A stretch of 64,000 bases of DNA from Sorghum bicolor (taxonomy: Eukaryota > Streptophyta > Magnoliopsida > Poales > Poaceae): contig NC_012873.2 in the NCBI RefSeq assembly GCF_000003195.3, positions 13,997,326 through 14,061,325 of the forward strand, in the 5' to 3' direction. Under the pieces are notes generated by a model. That model made no database searches, had not been told where the DNA came from, and saw only the letters and a program-made list of their open reading frames with translations. Made by a program: the position numbers and the translations under genes. This document shows positions 20,667 to 32,865 of the stretch, piece after piece. How positions within the stretch are numbered: the stretch's first letter is position 1; each line of letters opens with the position of its first letter.

Positions 20667-20682
20667 CCAGCTTGGGGGAGTT
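20667..20682 (+). promoter_or_regulatory. Internal polypurine-tract-like motif 2
   Basis: CCAGCTTGGGGGAGTT, 28 bp after the env-like stop, nearly identical to the 3' polypurine tract. Confidence 0.4.
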
Positions 20683-20699
20683 CCTCCCAAATTTATCAA

Positions 20700-22118
20700 G
20701 TAAGTTTTTATTTGCTCTTCTTATTTATTCTATTCTGTCTTAGTATTTTATTTATCTTAAAAGGAAAGCTTAGAAAACCAAATAAATATTTTCTTGCTTT
20801 AATCTACTGCACTTAATAAACATGAAAACAAAATAAAAAGAGTGTGTAGATAAGTATGCTTTATTTTCCTGCTAAGTTTAATTTCTAGAAAATAATAAAA
20901 AGACCAAAAATATGCATGATGGAAATGATGAACAGTTGCTCTGTTTGCTTACTTACAAGTACCTAGCTTTTATATTAGAATTCTTCCAGGAATTACTAAA
21001 ACTAAAATTACTATCTTTGGGAAAGCATAAACTAAAGTCTAGGTAAGAGAAAGGCATGATATAAAGTTGAGCTACTGTTTATCTCGTTCCTACTACACTA
21101 TGTTCTGGAGATTTATTTTTGAAAACTTACAAATCACATGATGAGTTCCTAGCATAACAAACTACCTACCACAGCCATACTTGCTATAACATCTTTACTA
21201 TATTCACATTGAGTTTGATCGAGCTGTGTTGACCCTTAGGAGCTTTTCATGTGGTTAAATTAAGATATTCACTTGCACGCATCTACCACAGCATTCATTA
21301 TCAATCATTAAAATTGCTAAAAATATTATCACTCACTGTCCCGAATATTGTTATTCTCTCTCTCTAAAAGGATTCAATGCAGAAGAGGTATGGGTTATGC
21401 AAAAAAAAAATATATACGAGGAAATAAAAAGGGGCAAGTGCCCGGAACCTCGATAAAAGAAAAAGAGTGAGACGAGAGGTAAAAATAGACAAGTGTCCGA
21501 CAGTAGAATTAGGGGTATCTATTACCCACCTGAAAAAAAAATAAAAGAGAGAAAAGATAGCCCATGTTCTCCCAAGGCAAAGGTAAAAGAAGAGGAGAGA
21601 TAGCAATATGAGGAGCAATGAGAACTAAGATTTATTAACACTATCACCATCACTATCATTTACTCCACCACACATGCACATCTTGATTTAATTATATGCT
21701 GAGTTCCTTTGGATCCATGGCTCGATTAGACAACATATGTATGAGCTGTCTGCACTCCTATGAGCTCCACTTAATTATTCCATTAGCTATAGGTAAGTGA
21801 CATTATGGTAAGGATCCACAAATACCACATATAGAGAGACTTGAGAGAATCATTGCTGGGAACTCTGAATTTTATTTTGAAAACTTATGAAAAACTCTGG
21901 AACAAAGGTGAAGTATAAATAGGAGGGATAGTGCTTGACTTAACTATTTTGTCTTTCGATTACTTAAGATTTAAGTGCAGGTACTAAACTTCATAACACT
22001 TCACTTTAATCTGGAAGGATTTTTATGTAAAAGCATGTGTGCCTATCAGGAAAGAAAACATCGAAGCAACTCCTGATCCGTCTGAGTTTAGCTGTTTGCT
22101 CAGGGACGAGCAAAGGGT
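20700..22118. other. Long 3' non-coding region of the Athila-like element
   Basis: AT-rich, no ORF. Bases 21431-21533 form a conserved block shared in inverse orientation with 31409-31510 of the second pol-less element; it holds GGGCAAGTGCCC and GACAAGTGTC, two short imperfect palindromes. Confidence 0.6.
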
Positions 22119-22133
22119 AAGCTTGGGGGAGTT
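22119..22133 (+). promoter_or_regulatory. 3' polypurine tract
   Basis: AAGCTTGGGGGAGTT directly before the TG of the 3' LTR. Confidence 0.75.
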
Positions 22134-23650
22134 TGTTGACGGTCCTTAAGTACTAAAATTAATAATCAAATAAACATGAAAAAGGATCAATTTGAAACAA
22201 ACATCTAGAATTAGGGTTTTATCTGACAGAATTCCACGAGTTTTGGTGTTTATCTATTTCTGCAGGGGTTTATCAGAAAATAGGGAGAGAAGGCCCACAT
22301 GTCATGTTTACAACGAGATAATTACGTGCCGCGCAATTTTACTCCATCTAGAAGGATCCAGAAGCCACGGGAACGAACGGGACGCGATTCGGGCTTGGGG
22401 GCTGGGCGGCCGCCCACCCCCCTTGGGCGCCCGCCCAGGTGGAGAGTCCAATCAGGACTCTGCTTCGGGACAATCCTCCACCGACCTAAAGGATCAATCT
22501 AAACCATACAATCTATGTCGGTTTGATCCAATGGCTCACGTTCACTTGAGGGGACTATAAAACCAGACCCCCTGGCCCCTGGAGGAAGGAGGAGAAATCA
22601 TTATTCAGAGGTAGCCATCAAAGTTAGGGTTTAGAGCTTCTCTCCCACAGAGAATTAGAATTAGCTACTCCCTAATCCTTCAAGTTTAGAGGTTGATTAG
22701 ATAGCAATTAGAGAAGTAGAGCACTACGCTCTGGATTCGGATCTTCGGTAATAAAGATTGGTATTATTCATATCTTTCTCTAATTCTATTGTTCTAATTG
22801 CATTATGTCTCTAATTATTATGTTCTTAGTTTGCTCTAGTTCTATATTTGATATAGTTCTAATTGATAATGAGTTTATGTATAAGTTTGCAAAGCGCTTA
22901 GCTCTTGACGCGAGGGAGTTAGGTGATAGATCACATGTGAGCGTGGTACTTAGATGTTATTTATCTGCAAATATATCCTATTGGGCGAGTCGTGTGGTAG
23001 TTCGCGATAGTGACAGCTTCGTTGATTCTTATATAGTCCACCCTCCGTTGATAGGACAGGCAGAACCTGTATTGTGGAGTAAGTCATGCGATGTTCTGAT
23101 TTACTTTATCAATGTTCCTTATACATGAATGAAGAGTCTTTTATGCTATATATGATCTTGTAGATAACTAGAGTAGATTATGACTTAGTAGTTAGTAGAT
23201 AACTTAGAATCCATTCTCTAGCTAATCCGACATCACCTACATATATGAGGAGTAGTCTATTTTCTAATCGCTGTGCTCTTTATCCCATGAACTTATACTT
23301 TATTATCAATTATCTTTATGGTTTACCCCCTGCTAAAGTAAGTGACTGTGTGACAAGTTTCTCATTAGTAATCATGTTCTTGCAAGTTTATCTCTAGTCT
23401 ATGCCTTGATAGATTTTGCCCCCTTTGATTTAATTCCATCTTCTTAAGATCCCCTAAGCAAAATTATAAATAACGATACCTGGAATACTTATCCTGGTGA
23501 AATGCTACAATGAGGTGTTTTATCTGTGCGCTTGCGGATAGAATAGATTATTTTCTAGAGAGAATTTACATTTATAAATACCTTTGTACACTCTGGCGCC
23601 ATGCTAGGGATGACAACCTAGTATCTAAGTGGTGTTAGCTAGTGTCAACA
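22134..23650 (+). repeat. 3' LTR of the Athila-like element
   Basis: 1517 bp, about 11 substitutions relative to the 5' LTR and no length change. The outer flank CCCTG repeats the left target site. Confidence 0.9.
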
Positions 23651-26360
23651 CCCTGTACCTCTGTGTTGTCATTCCCGATCCAAAATACAAATCTTGTTGA
23701 TCATATAACATTCTGCAAGACAGAAGCATGTCAGATATTGAAAATTGATGCAACTACAATATGTGTAACTATGTAACACTTACAATGCAAATGCCGTTAC
23801 GATCTGTACATCTAGCATCTCGTGGTTCGTCAGTGCCCACATGTCATCAAATGTAAGCATGCATTTGTCAATACTCTGGCTGAGAAATGCTATTTGTGGT
23901 ATGCGCATGCTTATGGTGTCGATGCCAGCAGAAGAGGCTCTCATGTACCAGTCATGAAACCTTTTTATACCACTTGGTTTCTTCATAAGTTTGGTCCGAC
24001 TGAGTAGAGGCTTTCTCCACACGTACTTTTTGGCGGATATGCTTGTAGTCTTCTGCAGTTGGCACCTTGAATTTGACAGGAGTTATGACCTTAGGCGCCG
24101 GCACCTCTGACTTTGCTAGCTCAGAAATCTCATGCTCTTGTACCGTGCGTTTAGAAGCAATGCCTGACAAAAATCTCACTTGCCCAGCTGATTTTTTCTT
24201 TGGCTCGTATGGTGAAATCAACTTGGGTATCGGAAATACTTTCTTCTTAATTGGCACCTTTGGTGGCTCACTTCTTGGTTCTTGATCTTTGAGTTGTGGG
24301 GAAGGGTGGAATTGAATGGTGGTGGAGATTGTGTTGACTGTAGGGTAGAAAGATCATGGAGAGGAGATGGTTCATGGACAGGGAAAACATGGAGAGGTGA
24401 TTCTAGTGGGTCAGGAAGAGACTGAGGAGGTGAAGGCGGTGGGTTAGGAAGAGGATCGACATGAGCTGACGACTCCTGGGTGAGTGGCATCTCTTGAGAG
24501 GGTGGTGGTGGCTCCCTTAGTTACACGTCCCTCCGAGGCCAAAGGATGAAATTGTTTATCGCCTGTCCTAGTTTCACAATGTCCTCGGGACCATGGATGT
24601 CTAGAATCTTGTCCTCATATCCTTGGACCACGGTTGATACCTCTACTCTACAGTACTCTTTAGGAATGTCAGCACCATGGTATTTAGGTCCTCCTGGGAT
24701 CGCTTTGCCCGTGGCTACTTCCCTTGTACGATGATTGTTAATCCCATATCTTATGACAAGGGAGCAAGGTGTAGAAGTAACAATGTTGTCAACTGGATAG
24801 TGATCCTTGTTTGTCGTAGATGCGACACTGCTTGAAAAGATTGTTTCACTCGGTGCCACCAACGGTTGCGACACCACTGGGACTAGCTGCATTTGGGGAG
24901 CTTGAGTGCTCATCTATTGATTTGACACGACACTCGCTAGTTTCTGCATAAACTCAGGAGGAGGGTTTTCTAGCAACTTTCCCATCATCTCTTGGAAGTC
25001 TTTCTTAGCTTCTTCCTAAAAATAATTTGCCATTTGTTCCTTGTACCGACCACGTTTCTTATACTCATTTTTCCATTGAGGGCCGAATCCATCCTTCCAT
25101 CCTTCTTTGGATGAGATGTCTCGAACACGGCCAGGATTCTCGGGGTTACCGAGGCCAACACTCAGGATGTCCCTCTCCTTCGTGGCATGAACTTGCCTTC
25201 CTGCTGCATGCCTGCCACTGTAAAGATGCTCTTCATTGCTTCATCAAGCATTGGGTCTTCAAAGGACACACCCGTCTTGGTTTCCTTTAGTTTTCGAGCA
25301 CGGATCCAATTCGTGGACCTTTCACCGACTTGCTCAGATAGCACTGGCAACCCTACTGTCTTCTTCGCAGCCTCTTCTTGCCTCCATTTAGGAACTTGGT
25401 GCTGGTAACCACCTGTGCCTAGATGGTGGTGGTACTTGTTCCTCTTTGCGAGCTAGGAGTTGGCTTCGCTCCGAGCTAAGAAGTTAGGGTCATTCCTCTG
25501 CTCTAGAAAAACAACCCAATGCCCTTTAGTAATCTTGTATTTGGTTGTCGGATCCATCCCTGTCTTTGCATACTTGACATTCATCTCCGACCTCCAATTT
25601 CGGAAACTAACCGCACACTGCTTCATTGTATATGTCTTCACTAAATCTTCTGGCACATTCCTAGGAAACTCGAACCTTGTCTTAATCTTATCCTAAATTT
25701 TGATCTTGTGATTATTCGACACACCGGACCAGTTCTTAATTGTGATATCAAGAAAGTCCCTCACACAGAAACCAATTACGTTCCTGTATTTGGGTAGGGC
25801 CTCCTCTGGAGATAGGGGCTGTCCGGTAGAGCTCACATCTGTGATGGCATATGTGTCATCTGGAAATTGGTTCAACCCTCTCTCGCCTCGTTTCAAACCT
25901 AGACGCTTCCTTTTCCTGGACTGACATGGCCTCTCAGGGCTCGTCGTTGCGGTCGTCGGTTCCGGTGCGTCTTCGTGTGCCACTTCCTCCTGAGACATCA
26001 TCTCTCTAAACCGAGACATTGCCTCCTGAGTATAGACATGTGAATCATGGACGTGTTTATATATAGAAACTATGAATAGAAATCATTTAATTATATGGAA
26101 TCGAGAATGTCTCTAATTTACCTCATCGGCTTCTGGATTGTAATCGGGGTCACGTGCCAATTCATGACGAGTCTTCCTCATTTCTAGAGGGTCCATGTCG
26201 TCGCTAGCTTCTTGTTCGTAGAACGATCCTGATGCTTCGCCCGTTTCTACTTGTTTCGTGACCTCACGATCTTGTTCCATAGGGTGGGATGACCCATCTA
26301 CTTGCTCCGTGGGTTGGCACTACAGTGCTTCGTCCTTGTGCGGAGAACTCATCGCAGAAA
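23651..26360 (-). pseudogene. CACTA second gene, 5' part: Transposase_24-like, DUF8039, start of ULP1 region
   Basis: Minus-strand order: MSRFREMMSQEEVAHED with PKYRNVIGFCVRDFLDITIK (26019-25693); FRNWRSEMNVKYAKTG (25650-25453); GERSTNWIRARKLKET and IFTVAGMQQEGKF (25350-25162, Transposase_24 style); VDNIVTSTPCSLVIRYGI through AINNFILWPRRDV (24913-24521, DUF8039); a Pro-rich linker (24490-24218); RFHDWYMRASSAGIDTISM through FDDMWALTNHEMLDVQIV (24000-23780), which leads into the C48 domain at 13489-14370. Introns separate the blocks, with a few stops. Such proteins accompany TNP2 in grass CACTA elements. The Athila-like element inserted in the following exon. Confidence 0.6.
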
Positions 26361-26379
26361 TCTATATAATTTATGCATA

Positions 26380-27045
26380 AAATTAAATTTATGTATCCTA
26401 GAGTATATACACTAATACATATACAAAGAGAAATAATAACAAGTATTTATAAAAGGATTAATTATGAATCCTATTACATATATAAAGAGAAATAATAATA
26501 AGTATTTATAAAAAGAATAATTATGAATGCTATAACATATATAAAGACTAATAATAACAAGTATTTATAAAAGGATAGACACAAATAATACATACATATA
26601 TTTCCTCAACATAATCACATATGAAATAATAATTATGAATTCTATTACATATATAAAGAGAAATAATAACAAGTATTTATAAAAGGAATAATTATGAATG
26701 CTATTACATATATAAAGAGTAATAATAACAAGTATTTATAAAAGGATAGACACAAATAATACATACATATATTTCCTCAACATAATCACATATGAAATAA
26801 TAATTATGAATTCTATTACATATATAAAGAGAAATAATAACAAATATTTATAAAAGGAATAATTATGAATCATATTACATATATAATAAAGAGTAATAAT
26901 AATAAGTATTTATAAAAGGATAGACACAAATAATACATACATATATTTCCTCAACATAATCACATATGAAATAATAATTATGAATGATATTACATATATA
27001 AAGAGTAATACTAAAAAGTATTTATAAAAGGATAGACACAAATAA
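26380..27045. repeat. AT-rich tandem repeats, about 171-176 bp unit
   Basis: GATAGACACAAATAATACAT recurs at 26574, 26745 and 26921, with a shorter final unit at 27031. Inside each unit a roughly 57-bp sub-repeat (tacatatataaagag.aataataa.aagtatttataaaag) is itself repeated. No coding potential. Confidence 0.8.
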
Positions 27046-27660
27046 TTGCAGGCGCATGTAAATAATAATTATAATAAAATTACATGTAAATTATATAATA
27101 ATATTCTCTAAATTTTTACTATTTTTTATAGTTTTACTCAATTTCACTAAACAAATAAATTACTAAAGTAAAAAAAAAGAAAATCTCCTCTCCCTCCCGG
27201 CTCAGCCCGCGACTCCCTCTCCCCTCCTCTCTCCCTCTCTCTAGCAGGTGGACCCCACGTGTCAGGGTCGTCCCTAACCTCTGCGCTCGCCTAACCCTGT
27301 CGGCCGCAAACCGCCACGCGCCGCGCGCTCGCCTCGTGGCCCGTGCAGCCACGCGCGCGCCAAACCCCTTCCCTGCTGCCGCCGCCGCCGCGCGTGCCTA
27401 ACCCTGTCCGGCCCCACCACTGCCGCCGCCGCCCTACCGCCGCCGCGCGCAGAGAGACCACTGCCGCCGCCGCGCGTGCACAAGCAGAGAGAGGGAGAGA
27501 GAGAGCAAGGCGCGGAAGCTCACCGCAGTGCTCAAGGAAGGCCGCGTGCGAGGGAGATGGAGGAAGACGGCGGCATTGGATTTTTGGGCAGCCTGCCGGC
27601 GTCGGAGAGGAAACTGGAGCGCCGAGTACTTAGACAAAATTTTGAAATCAGAGCGCGGGA
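27046..27660. other. GC-rich region upstream of the CACTA second gene
   Basis: An AT-rich start gives way to a CT- and CCG-rich stretch (27180-27540). Overlapping ORFs in both strands are Arg/Ala/Pro-rich and resemble composition artefacts. On the minus strand this is the 5' side of the Transposase_24/ULP1 gene, so a CpG-rich promoter or 5' UTR is plausible. Confidence 0.4.
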
Positions 27661-27840
27661 TATATATCAAAACCATTTGTACATGCAGTTGTCTTAGCCA
27701 ACCGCCAGTACAAATGCATTAGTACAGACTGTTGACTAAGACAACCGCCGGTGGTTGGCTAAGACAACCGCTAGTACTAATGCTTTAGTATTACGGTTCA
27801 CTCCGAGGGCCACCTGTATAAATGTATTTTCAGTTTATTT
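27660..27840. repeat. Subterminal-like repeat cluster in the middle of the CACTA element
   Basis: Several copies of ACAACCGCC / GGCGGTTG-type words (e.g. ggttggctaagacaaccgc) are present, resembling the clusters at both CACTA ends. No CACTA terminus flanks it. Confidence 0.5.
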
Positions 27841-28839
27841 AAAGTTTTTCTTATATATATATTTTTAGAAATTATTTAAATGATTCAAAAAATCATATCT
27901 TCAAAAATATTTGTCCTAAATTAGTGAAAAACTTTTTGTTGTGTTCCTCTTGACCAGATACACATGTTAAAGATATGAAATTTCATGTTCGAGGTACTTT
28001 TGTATACAACTTTATTTAAAATGATTTAAATTGAATATGTGCCTCATATCTTGTTTAATACATAAATAATTCTAGGAATACCAAAAAATGTCAATCCAAT
28101 TTTGTTAGCTTTATTGTAGTGTGTAAATGCTATGAAAAATATATTCCTTTGTGCAATTTATCGTGGACAATATAAATGTGAGGAACCCATATGTTTGAGC
28201 ATAGTTCGGTGGAATGGCTCTTCTACGTTCGTGAAGCATGTATCTTATGCCTATCTCCAAATGTCTTGAAATTTTTTTGGCAATCTTCTACACTCAAATG
28301 ATGACCCCACACAAGATCTTAGGATTTTCTGGTCATGCAAGCTATTATTACATTCTTCTTTGTGCTAAATGAGATGAAAAATGGTGGACTACACCTAGAT
28401 CCCACTAGGTTTTCCACCAACCACAAGAAAGTTTTATTTCCTATGGTATATAAGACCCTGTGGAGAAGTTTGGCACCATTTGGAGTCATTTAAGGGGTAG
28501 ACTTAGTTCAAGCGCTAATTAGTGGGTGACGTCGCGCGGAAATTCAATTAAACCGGATAAAGTAACAAACCACATCAGAAAAATCCCAAACATGGTGGAT
28601 TGAATATCAATGGCACTAGTAAGCCTTGGTAAAAGTTTGAGACCAATACGATACCAAAGTGTTATGATATGGTAAGTCTTAGATATAGAAATAAGCATAG
28701 GGTCTTACATGTAGAAATAGAGAAGGGCACATAGCATAAGGTACATATTTTATCATAAATGGATTACATGGCAAATGACAAATAAAATCTAAGAAACTAT
28801 TGTTCTTCCTTGTCCATCATGACACACCCAGGGCAACGA
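27841..28839. other. AT-rich interval, no gene recognised
   Basis: No ORF with recognisable domain, no LTR or TIR. By position it is the spacer after the TNP2 gene of the CACTA element. Confidence 0.4.
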
Positions 28840-29455
28840 GCTCTATGGAATGCTTCGCTCAACATTCCTTATCTTTACTAGATGGTCGTCTACAAAGAGA
28901 GACATGTCACTGAACTGGTTAAATTCATCCAAGTCAGATACACCATCAACTCCGATGGCTTGTTGCTTTCTAGGGAAAACTACGTGCTTTGGATGATCCA
29001 TAATTTTCTTCTTATCATTAGGAGAGAGGACCTGCTCAGCATAGAAGACCTGTGCAGCACGGTTAGCCATTATCTATGGATCATCTTTGTAGCCTACCTT
29101 GCTTAGATCTAGAACTCTAACCCCATAGTTGTCCACTGTGACATGGTTGTCTTCAACCCATTGACACCAAAATACAGAGATCTAAAATGTACCATAGTCT
29201 AGTTCCCATATGTCCTCAACAAAGCCAAAGTAAGTTGTTTCCTCACCAGTTTCAGAGTCTAAGGCGTCGCATCGAACACCACTGTTTTGTGCCATGCTCT
29301 TTTGGTCCTTGGACTTGGTATAAAACATGAAGCCACTAATGTCATAGGTTTGCCAAGTCGTGACCTGACGTGATGGCCCAGATGCCAAGACCTTGATGGT
29401 GCGATCCTTGATTGTTTCCCCATCTAGAATGTCCTACTCCCTTAGCCATGAGGTG
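28840..29455 (-). pseudogene. TNP2 transposase C-terminal part (DUF4216), split from 37468
   Basis: Minus strand: FTSWLREQDILDGETIKD, TWQTYDISGFMFYTKSKDQK, GVRCDALDSETGEETTYFG and VEDIWELDYG form the DUF4216 domain that ends TNP2-type proteins. Then, after an in-frame stop, AAQVFYAEQVLSPNDKKK, KHVVFPRKQQAIGVDGV and DEFNQF give the extreme C-terminus. Reading across the nested LTR element (one TSD copy removed) joins ...MKEHNNQ to FTSWLREQDI. Confidence 0.7.
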
Positions 29456-29460
29456 AACTG

Positions 29461-30694
29461 TGTTGATATTTGGTAACGCAATAAGGAAATGATCCGCAAG
29501 CGCACGGATATCGGTGAGCATTTCACCCGGGAGGTTATCCAGAGTTATCGTATTTATATTTTTACCACTGGGAGAAAGGGTGCATCTGACTAACCAAATC
29601 TATTGCTACTATCCCTTTAGGCTACAAAGAATGTTTCTCGATGTGAGTGATGTATAGAGAAGACTGCAACCGTAGTCTCGTTCTAACCTTGGTAAGGATG
29701 ATCTACTGTTCTATTGGGGAGGCTCACGGAATCTAGACAACACAAAGGATGTTCGACCCGCACCTATAAACCTACCCGTCCTGCTAACAAGATATGGGAT
29801 ACAAAGGTAACTCGGAAATGTCACGTTCCTCGCTACTACCACGGTCCAGCTAGTCAGGGGATATCTATGAGTACCCTAGCCTAAACACCACGTTTACGCT
29901 AGCAAGTGATTACTCTAATACTCAACCGGAAGAGGATTAAAGTAAACTTATAAACCAAAGAATAATAAAACAAGAACTTACTAGAATTAGAAGTCGAATT
30001 ACTGAAGAATCTTAGAAGCAAGCCTCAGGTTAGGAGACTTGATCCCGCAGGTACAACTCGGAGTAGACACCGACAGGCCGGCCTTCCTCCGATCCACACC
30101 TCTACTCTATCTCTCTCAATCTAGTAGAAACTAGAAGATCTATTTCTACTTTACATTGGTTGCTAAGCCTAAAAAGAAATATTATTTAGAGAAGAGGTTT
30201 TCCTTCGAGGGCACCCCTCAATCTCTATGATAACTTCTTGTCTTCTCCAGGGGCCAGGGGGGTCTCCTTATATAGTCCCCCTCCTCTATGCGTTTTTGGA
30301 TCGGTAGGCGAGGTGGTACTACATTATCTTTGATCTATTAGGTCGGTGGAACGTCGTGTGCGAAGAGAGTCTCGAAAGGCTTCCAGAGGGGGGCGGGCGC
30401 CCAGGTCCTCAGGGCGGGCGCCCTAGGCCTGGCCCCTTTCGGCCTCCGCTTCCTTCCCGTGGCTTCTGGAGTCTTCTAGATGGTAGAAAATTGCGCGGTG
30501 CGTTGATATCTCAATGTAATCCTGACATGTGGGCCTTTCTTCCTTATTTCCTGATAACCCCCTGCAGAAATAGACAAACACCAAAACTCGTGGAATTCTG
30601 TCAGATAAAACCCTAAGTCTAGATGTTGATTTCATTTGGATCTTTTTTTTTTGTTTATTTGATAATTAAATTTGATACTTAAGGACCATCAACA
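29461..30694 (-). repeat. 3' LTR of second pol-less element
   Basis: 1234 bp, reads TGTTGATGG...TATCAACA on the minus strand. TATA (tatatag near 30270) and the GGGCGGGCGCCC pair (30393-30422) lie in the same order as in the other LTRs. Confidence 0.85.
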
Positions 30695-30710
30695 AACTCC
30701 CCAAGCTTAA
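30695..30710 (-). promoter_or_regulatory. 3' polypurine tract
   Basis: Minus-strand TTAAGCTTGGGGAGTT next to the LTR. Similar motifs occur internally at 32348-32362 and 34922-34936. Confidence 0.7.
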
Positions 30711-32860
30711 CTCTTGCTCGTCCCTGAGCAAGGATGAACTCAAGAGTTTCTGCAGTGGTTTCATGCCTAAAAAGTACACACGTATTCAAGCAAGATCTCA
30801 TCTCTGAGTTAGAATAAACTGTTAAGACTTAAAACTTACTCATTTTACCTTTCACCATGGGGCTTGTAACCGTTACTTGTGTCTTGAGCAGTTAAAAGAT
30901 AGAACGGTCAAGTCAAGCGCCATGTCTCTTATTCTTGATCAGCTATAGCTTTGGGGTTTTTGCAGATTTTCAAATAAAATTCAGAGATTCCTTATATGAC
31001 TCTCTCAGATCTCTCTTTTGTGGTATTTCTGGATCCTTACCGAGGCAGTAATGGTATATGCCTTCTCTCAAAGTATGTGATATTTTTGGTATGAGGCATA
31101 GTGATATTGCCTTCTCTCTCACCCTACTCTAATAAGGTTCTAATATCTGGAGCTCATAGGTGGGAGACAGCTAATACATACTTACAAGACATTTATTGCA
31201 TAGTCAAACCATGGATCCAGAGAAACAAGTTAATAAGTCAAATCAAGATGTGCATATGTGGTGAATGAATGGTGTATGGTGATGATGATGATAATAATGG
31301 TGAAAGTCTAATTCTACTTTTGCTCTTTTGAGGGGATACATATCTTTCTTGCACTTTGAAGCTTTTTGGGGAGAATGAGATGCTCTATATTTTCTTTTTC
31401 TTTCCTCTCAGGTGGGTATCTTGTACCCCTAATTCTACTGTCGGACACTTGTCCATTTTTACCTCTCGTCTTACTTTTTCTTTTCTTCCGAGGTTCCGGG
31501 CACTTGCCCCTTTTTATTTCCTCGTATTTTTCCTCTCTTTTTTTTAGAGCACTCATCTCCTTAAATAATATAGCAAGTGGTAGTAACCAAGATAACTCGA
31601 GCATTTATTTCACAGGGAATAACAGGGATAGGAAAATATTTTTGGCTATTCTCTTCCGGATTAGGAGTAGAATAATTTCAGGTGAATGTGGAGATGGAAA
31701 TGAGTGGACATATGTGGATGGTACTTCCGGAGTAGAAGTAGCATGTATGAGTGAACGTGCAAGTGAATCTTGATTTTAACCACATGACAAGCTCCTAAGG
31801 GTCTACACAGCTTGACCACACTCAATGCTCATAAGCAGTAAAAAGTAAATATGTGGCTCAAAGTCTAGCAAGCATGTATATATGGTTGTGGTAGGATTTT
31901 AAACTCTCATCATATAGGAACTCATCATGTGTTATTTTAAAGATTTTCAAAGATAAAATTCTCCAGAATTCTAGCATCTCTAGGAACAGATAAACAACAG
32001 CTCAACCTTCCCATATCATATCCGTTAACGACTTAGACTTTTAGATCAAGTACTCTTCCCACGAGTTCAGGTTTAGAGCAAATCTTGCTTCATAACAGTC
32101 ATGCCTAAACTTGAGAGAGATTTCAATTTTTAGAACTAGTCATGGCAGAGCAACTATTCATCATTTCCATGTGAGAGTTTATCATGAGGGTTCATAGCAA
32201 ACTTTATTTATTTATTTATTTAGCAAACTAAGCAAAAATATATAAAAGCACAAAATCTTTATTTGGGTTTTCATGATTATGCATCTTTTATTATTTGAGT
32301 AAAGTATAAACGCGAGTAGAAACACTTAGCTGGATAAATGGAGGTGCTCTCCCCCAAGCTGGATTTTGACGTAATTTCTTCTGATGTAGCTAGCAGGTGG
32401 CAGAGGTGTATTTGAAAGTCAGCAGCATTCTGACAGTGATTAGAATGTCCTCCGTCTGCTAGTCTTCTTGATTCTTAAATTCTGTAGAGCTCAAATAGAC
32501 AACAAAGCTTTGTGGAACTGGTTAAGTGTTAGCATAAATATCTAGCCTTTATCATGTTGAGCCTTCTCAATAAATATTACTTATTTAGCAGGATCATGCA
32601 CTTATTATTTTTATATTTTTATTGTAAGATGAAAACTTATTTATTTTATTTTTATGCCACCACAGTGAATGTACTTATGGGTTTTATGCCATGAGCATAC
32701 TCTCATGGGGCTTACTCTTTTTTTTAACATTTTTATTTTCTTTTCAAGATAGCATGAATCTGATTAACTAAGCAAACTATTGAATGGAAAAGGATAACTA
32801 CCAAGTTTACCTCTTGGCAAGGCGTTCGGTATTTTTAAGTCCTCCGAACGGGACTCTCCG
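30711..32860. other. Long non-coding 3' region of the second pol-less element
   Basis: No protein domain. It contains the conserved block 31409-31510 shared with 21431-21533 and an internal polypurine-like motif at 32348-32362. Confidence 0.55.
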
Positions 32861-32865
32861 TTTTC

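Larger units (their letters stand above)
14375..23650 (+). mobile_element. Pol-less Athila-like LTR retrotransposon (gag, protease, env-like ORF)
   Basis: Two 1517-bp LTRs (14375-15891 and 22134-23650) are flanked by CCCTG on both sides (14370-14374 and 23651-23655). A tRNA-Asp primer binding site follows the 5' LTR and a polypurine tract precedes the 3' LTR. Inside are gag (16237-17451), a retropepsin-like ORF (17448-18191) and an Athila-type ORF1/env-like gene (19095-20639 with one TAG). No RT, RNase H or integrase can be found in 18191-19095 or elsewhere. About 11 LTR differences (about 0.7%) mark a recent insertion, so the missing enzymes were probably supplied in trans. Confidence 0.85.

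Noticed and set aside
26380..27045. CRISPR-like array
   Set aside because: Repeats are long, contiguous and AT-rich without unique spacers; this is a plant tandem repeat.
27134..27700. Overlapping Arg/Ala/Pro-rich ORFs on both strands
   Set aside because: They come from CCG/CT-rich composition, differ in every frame and match no domain.
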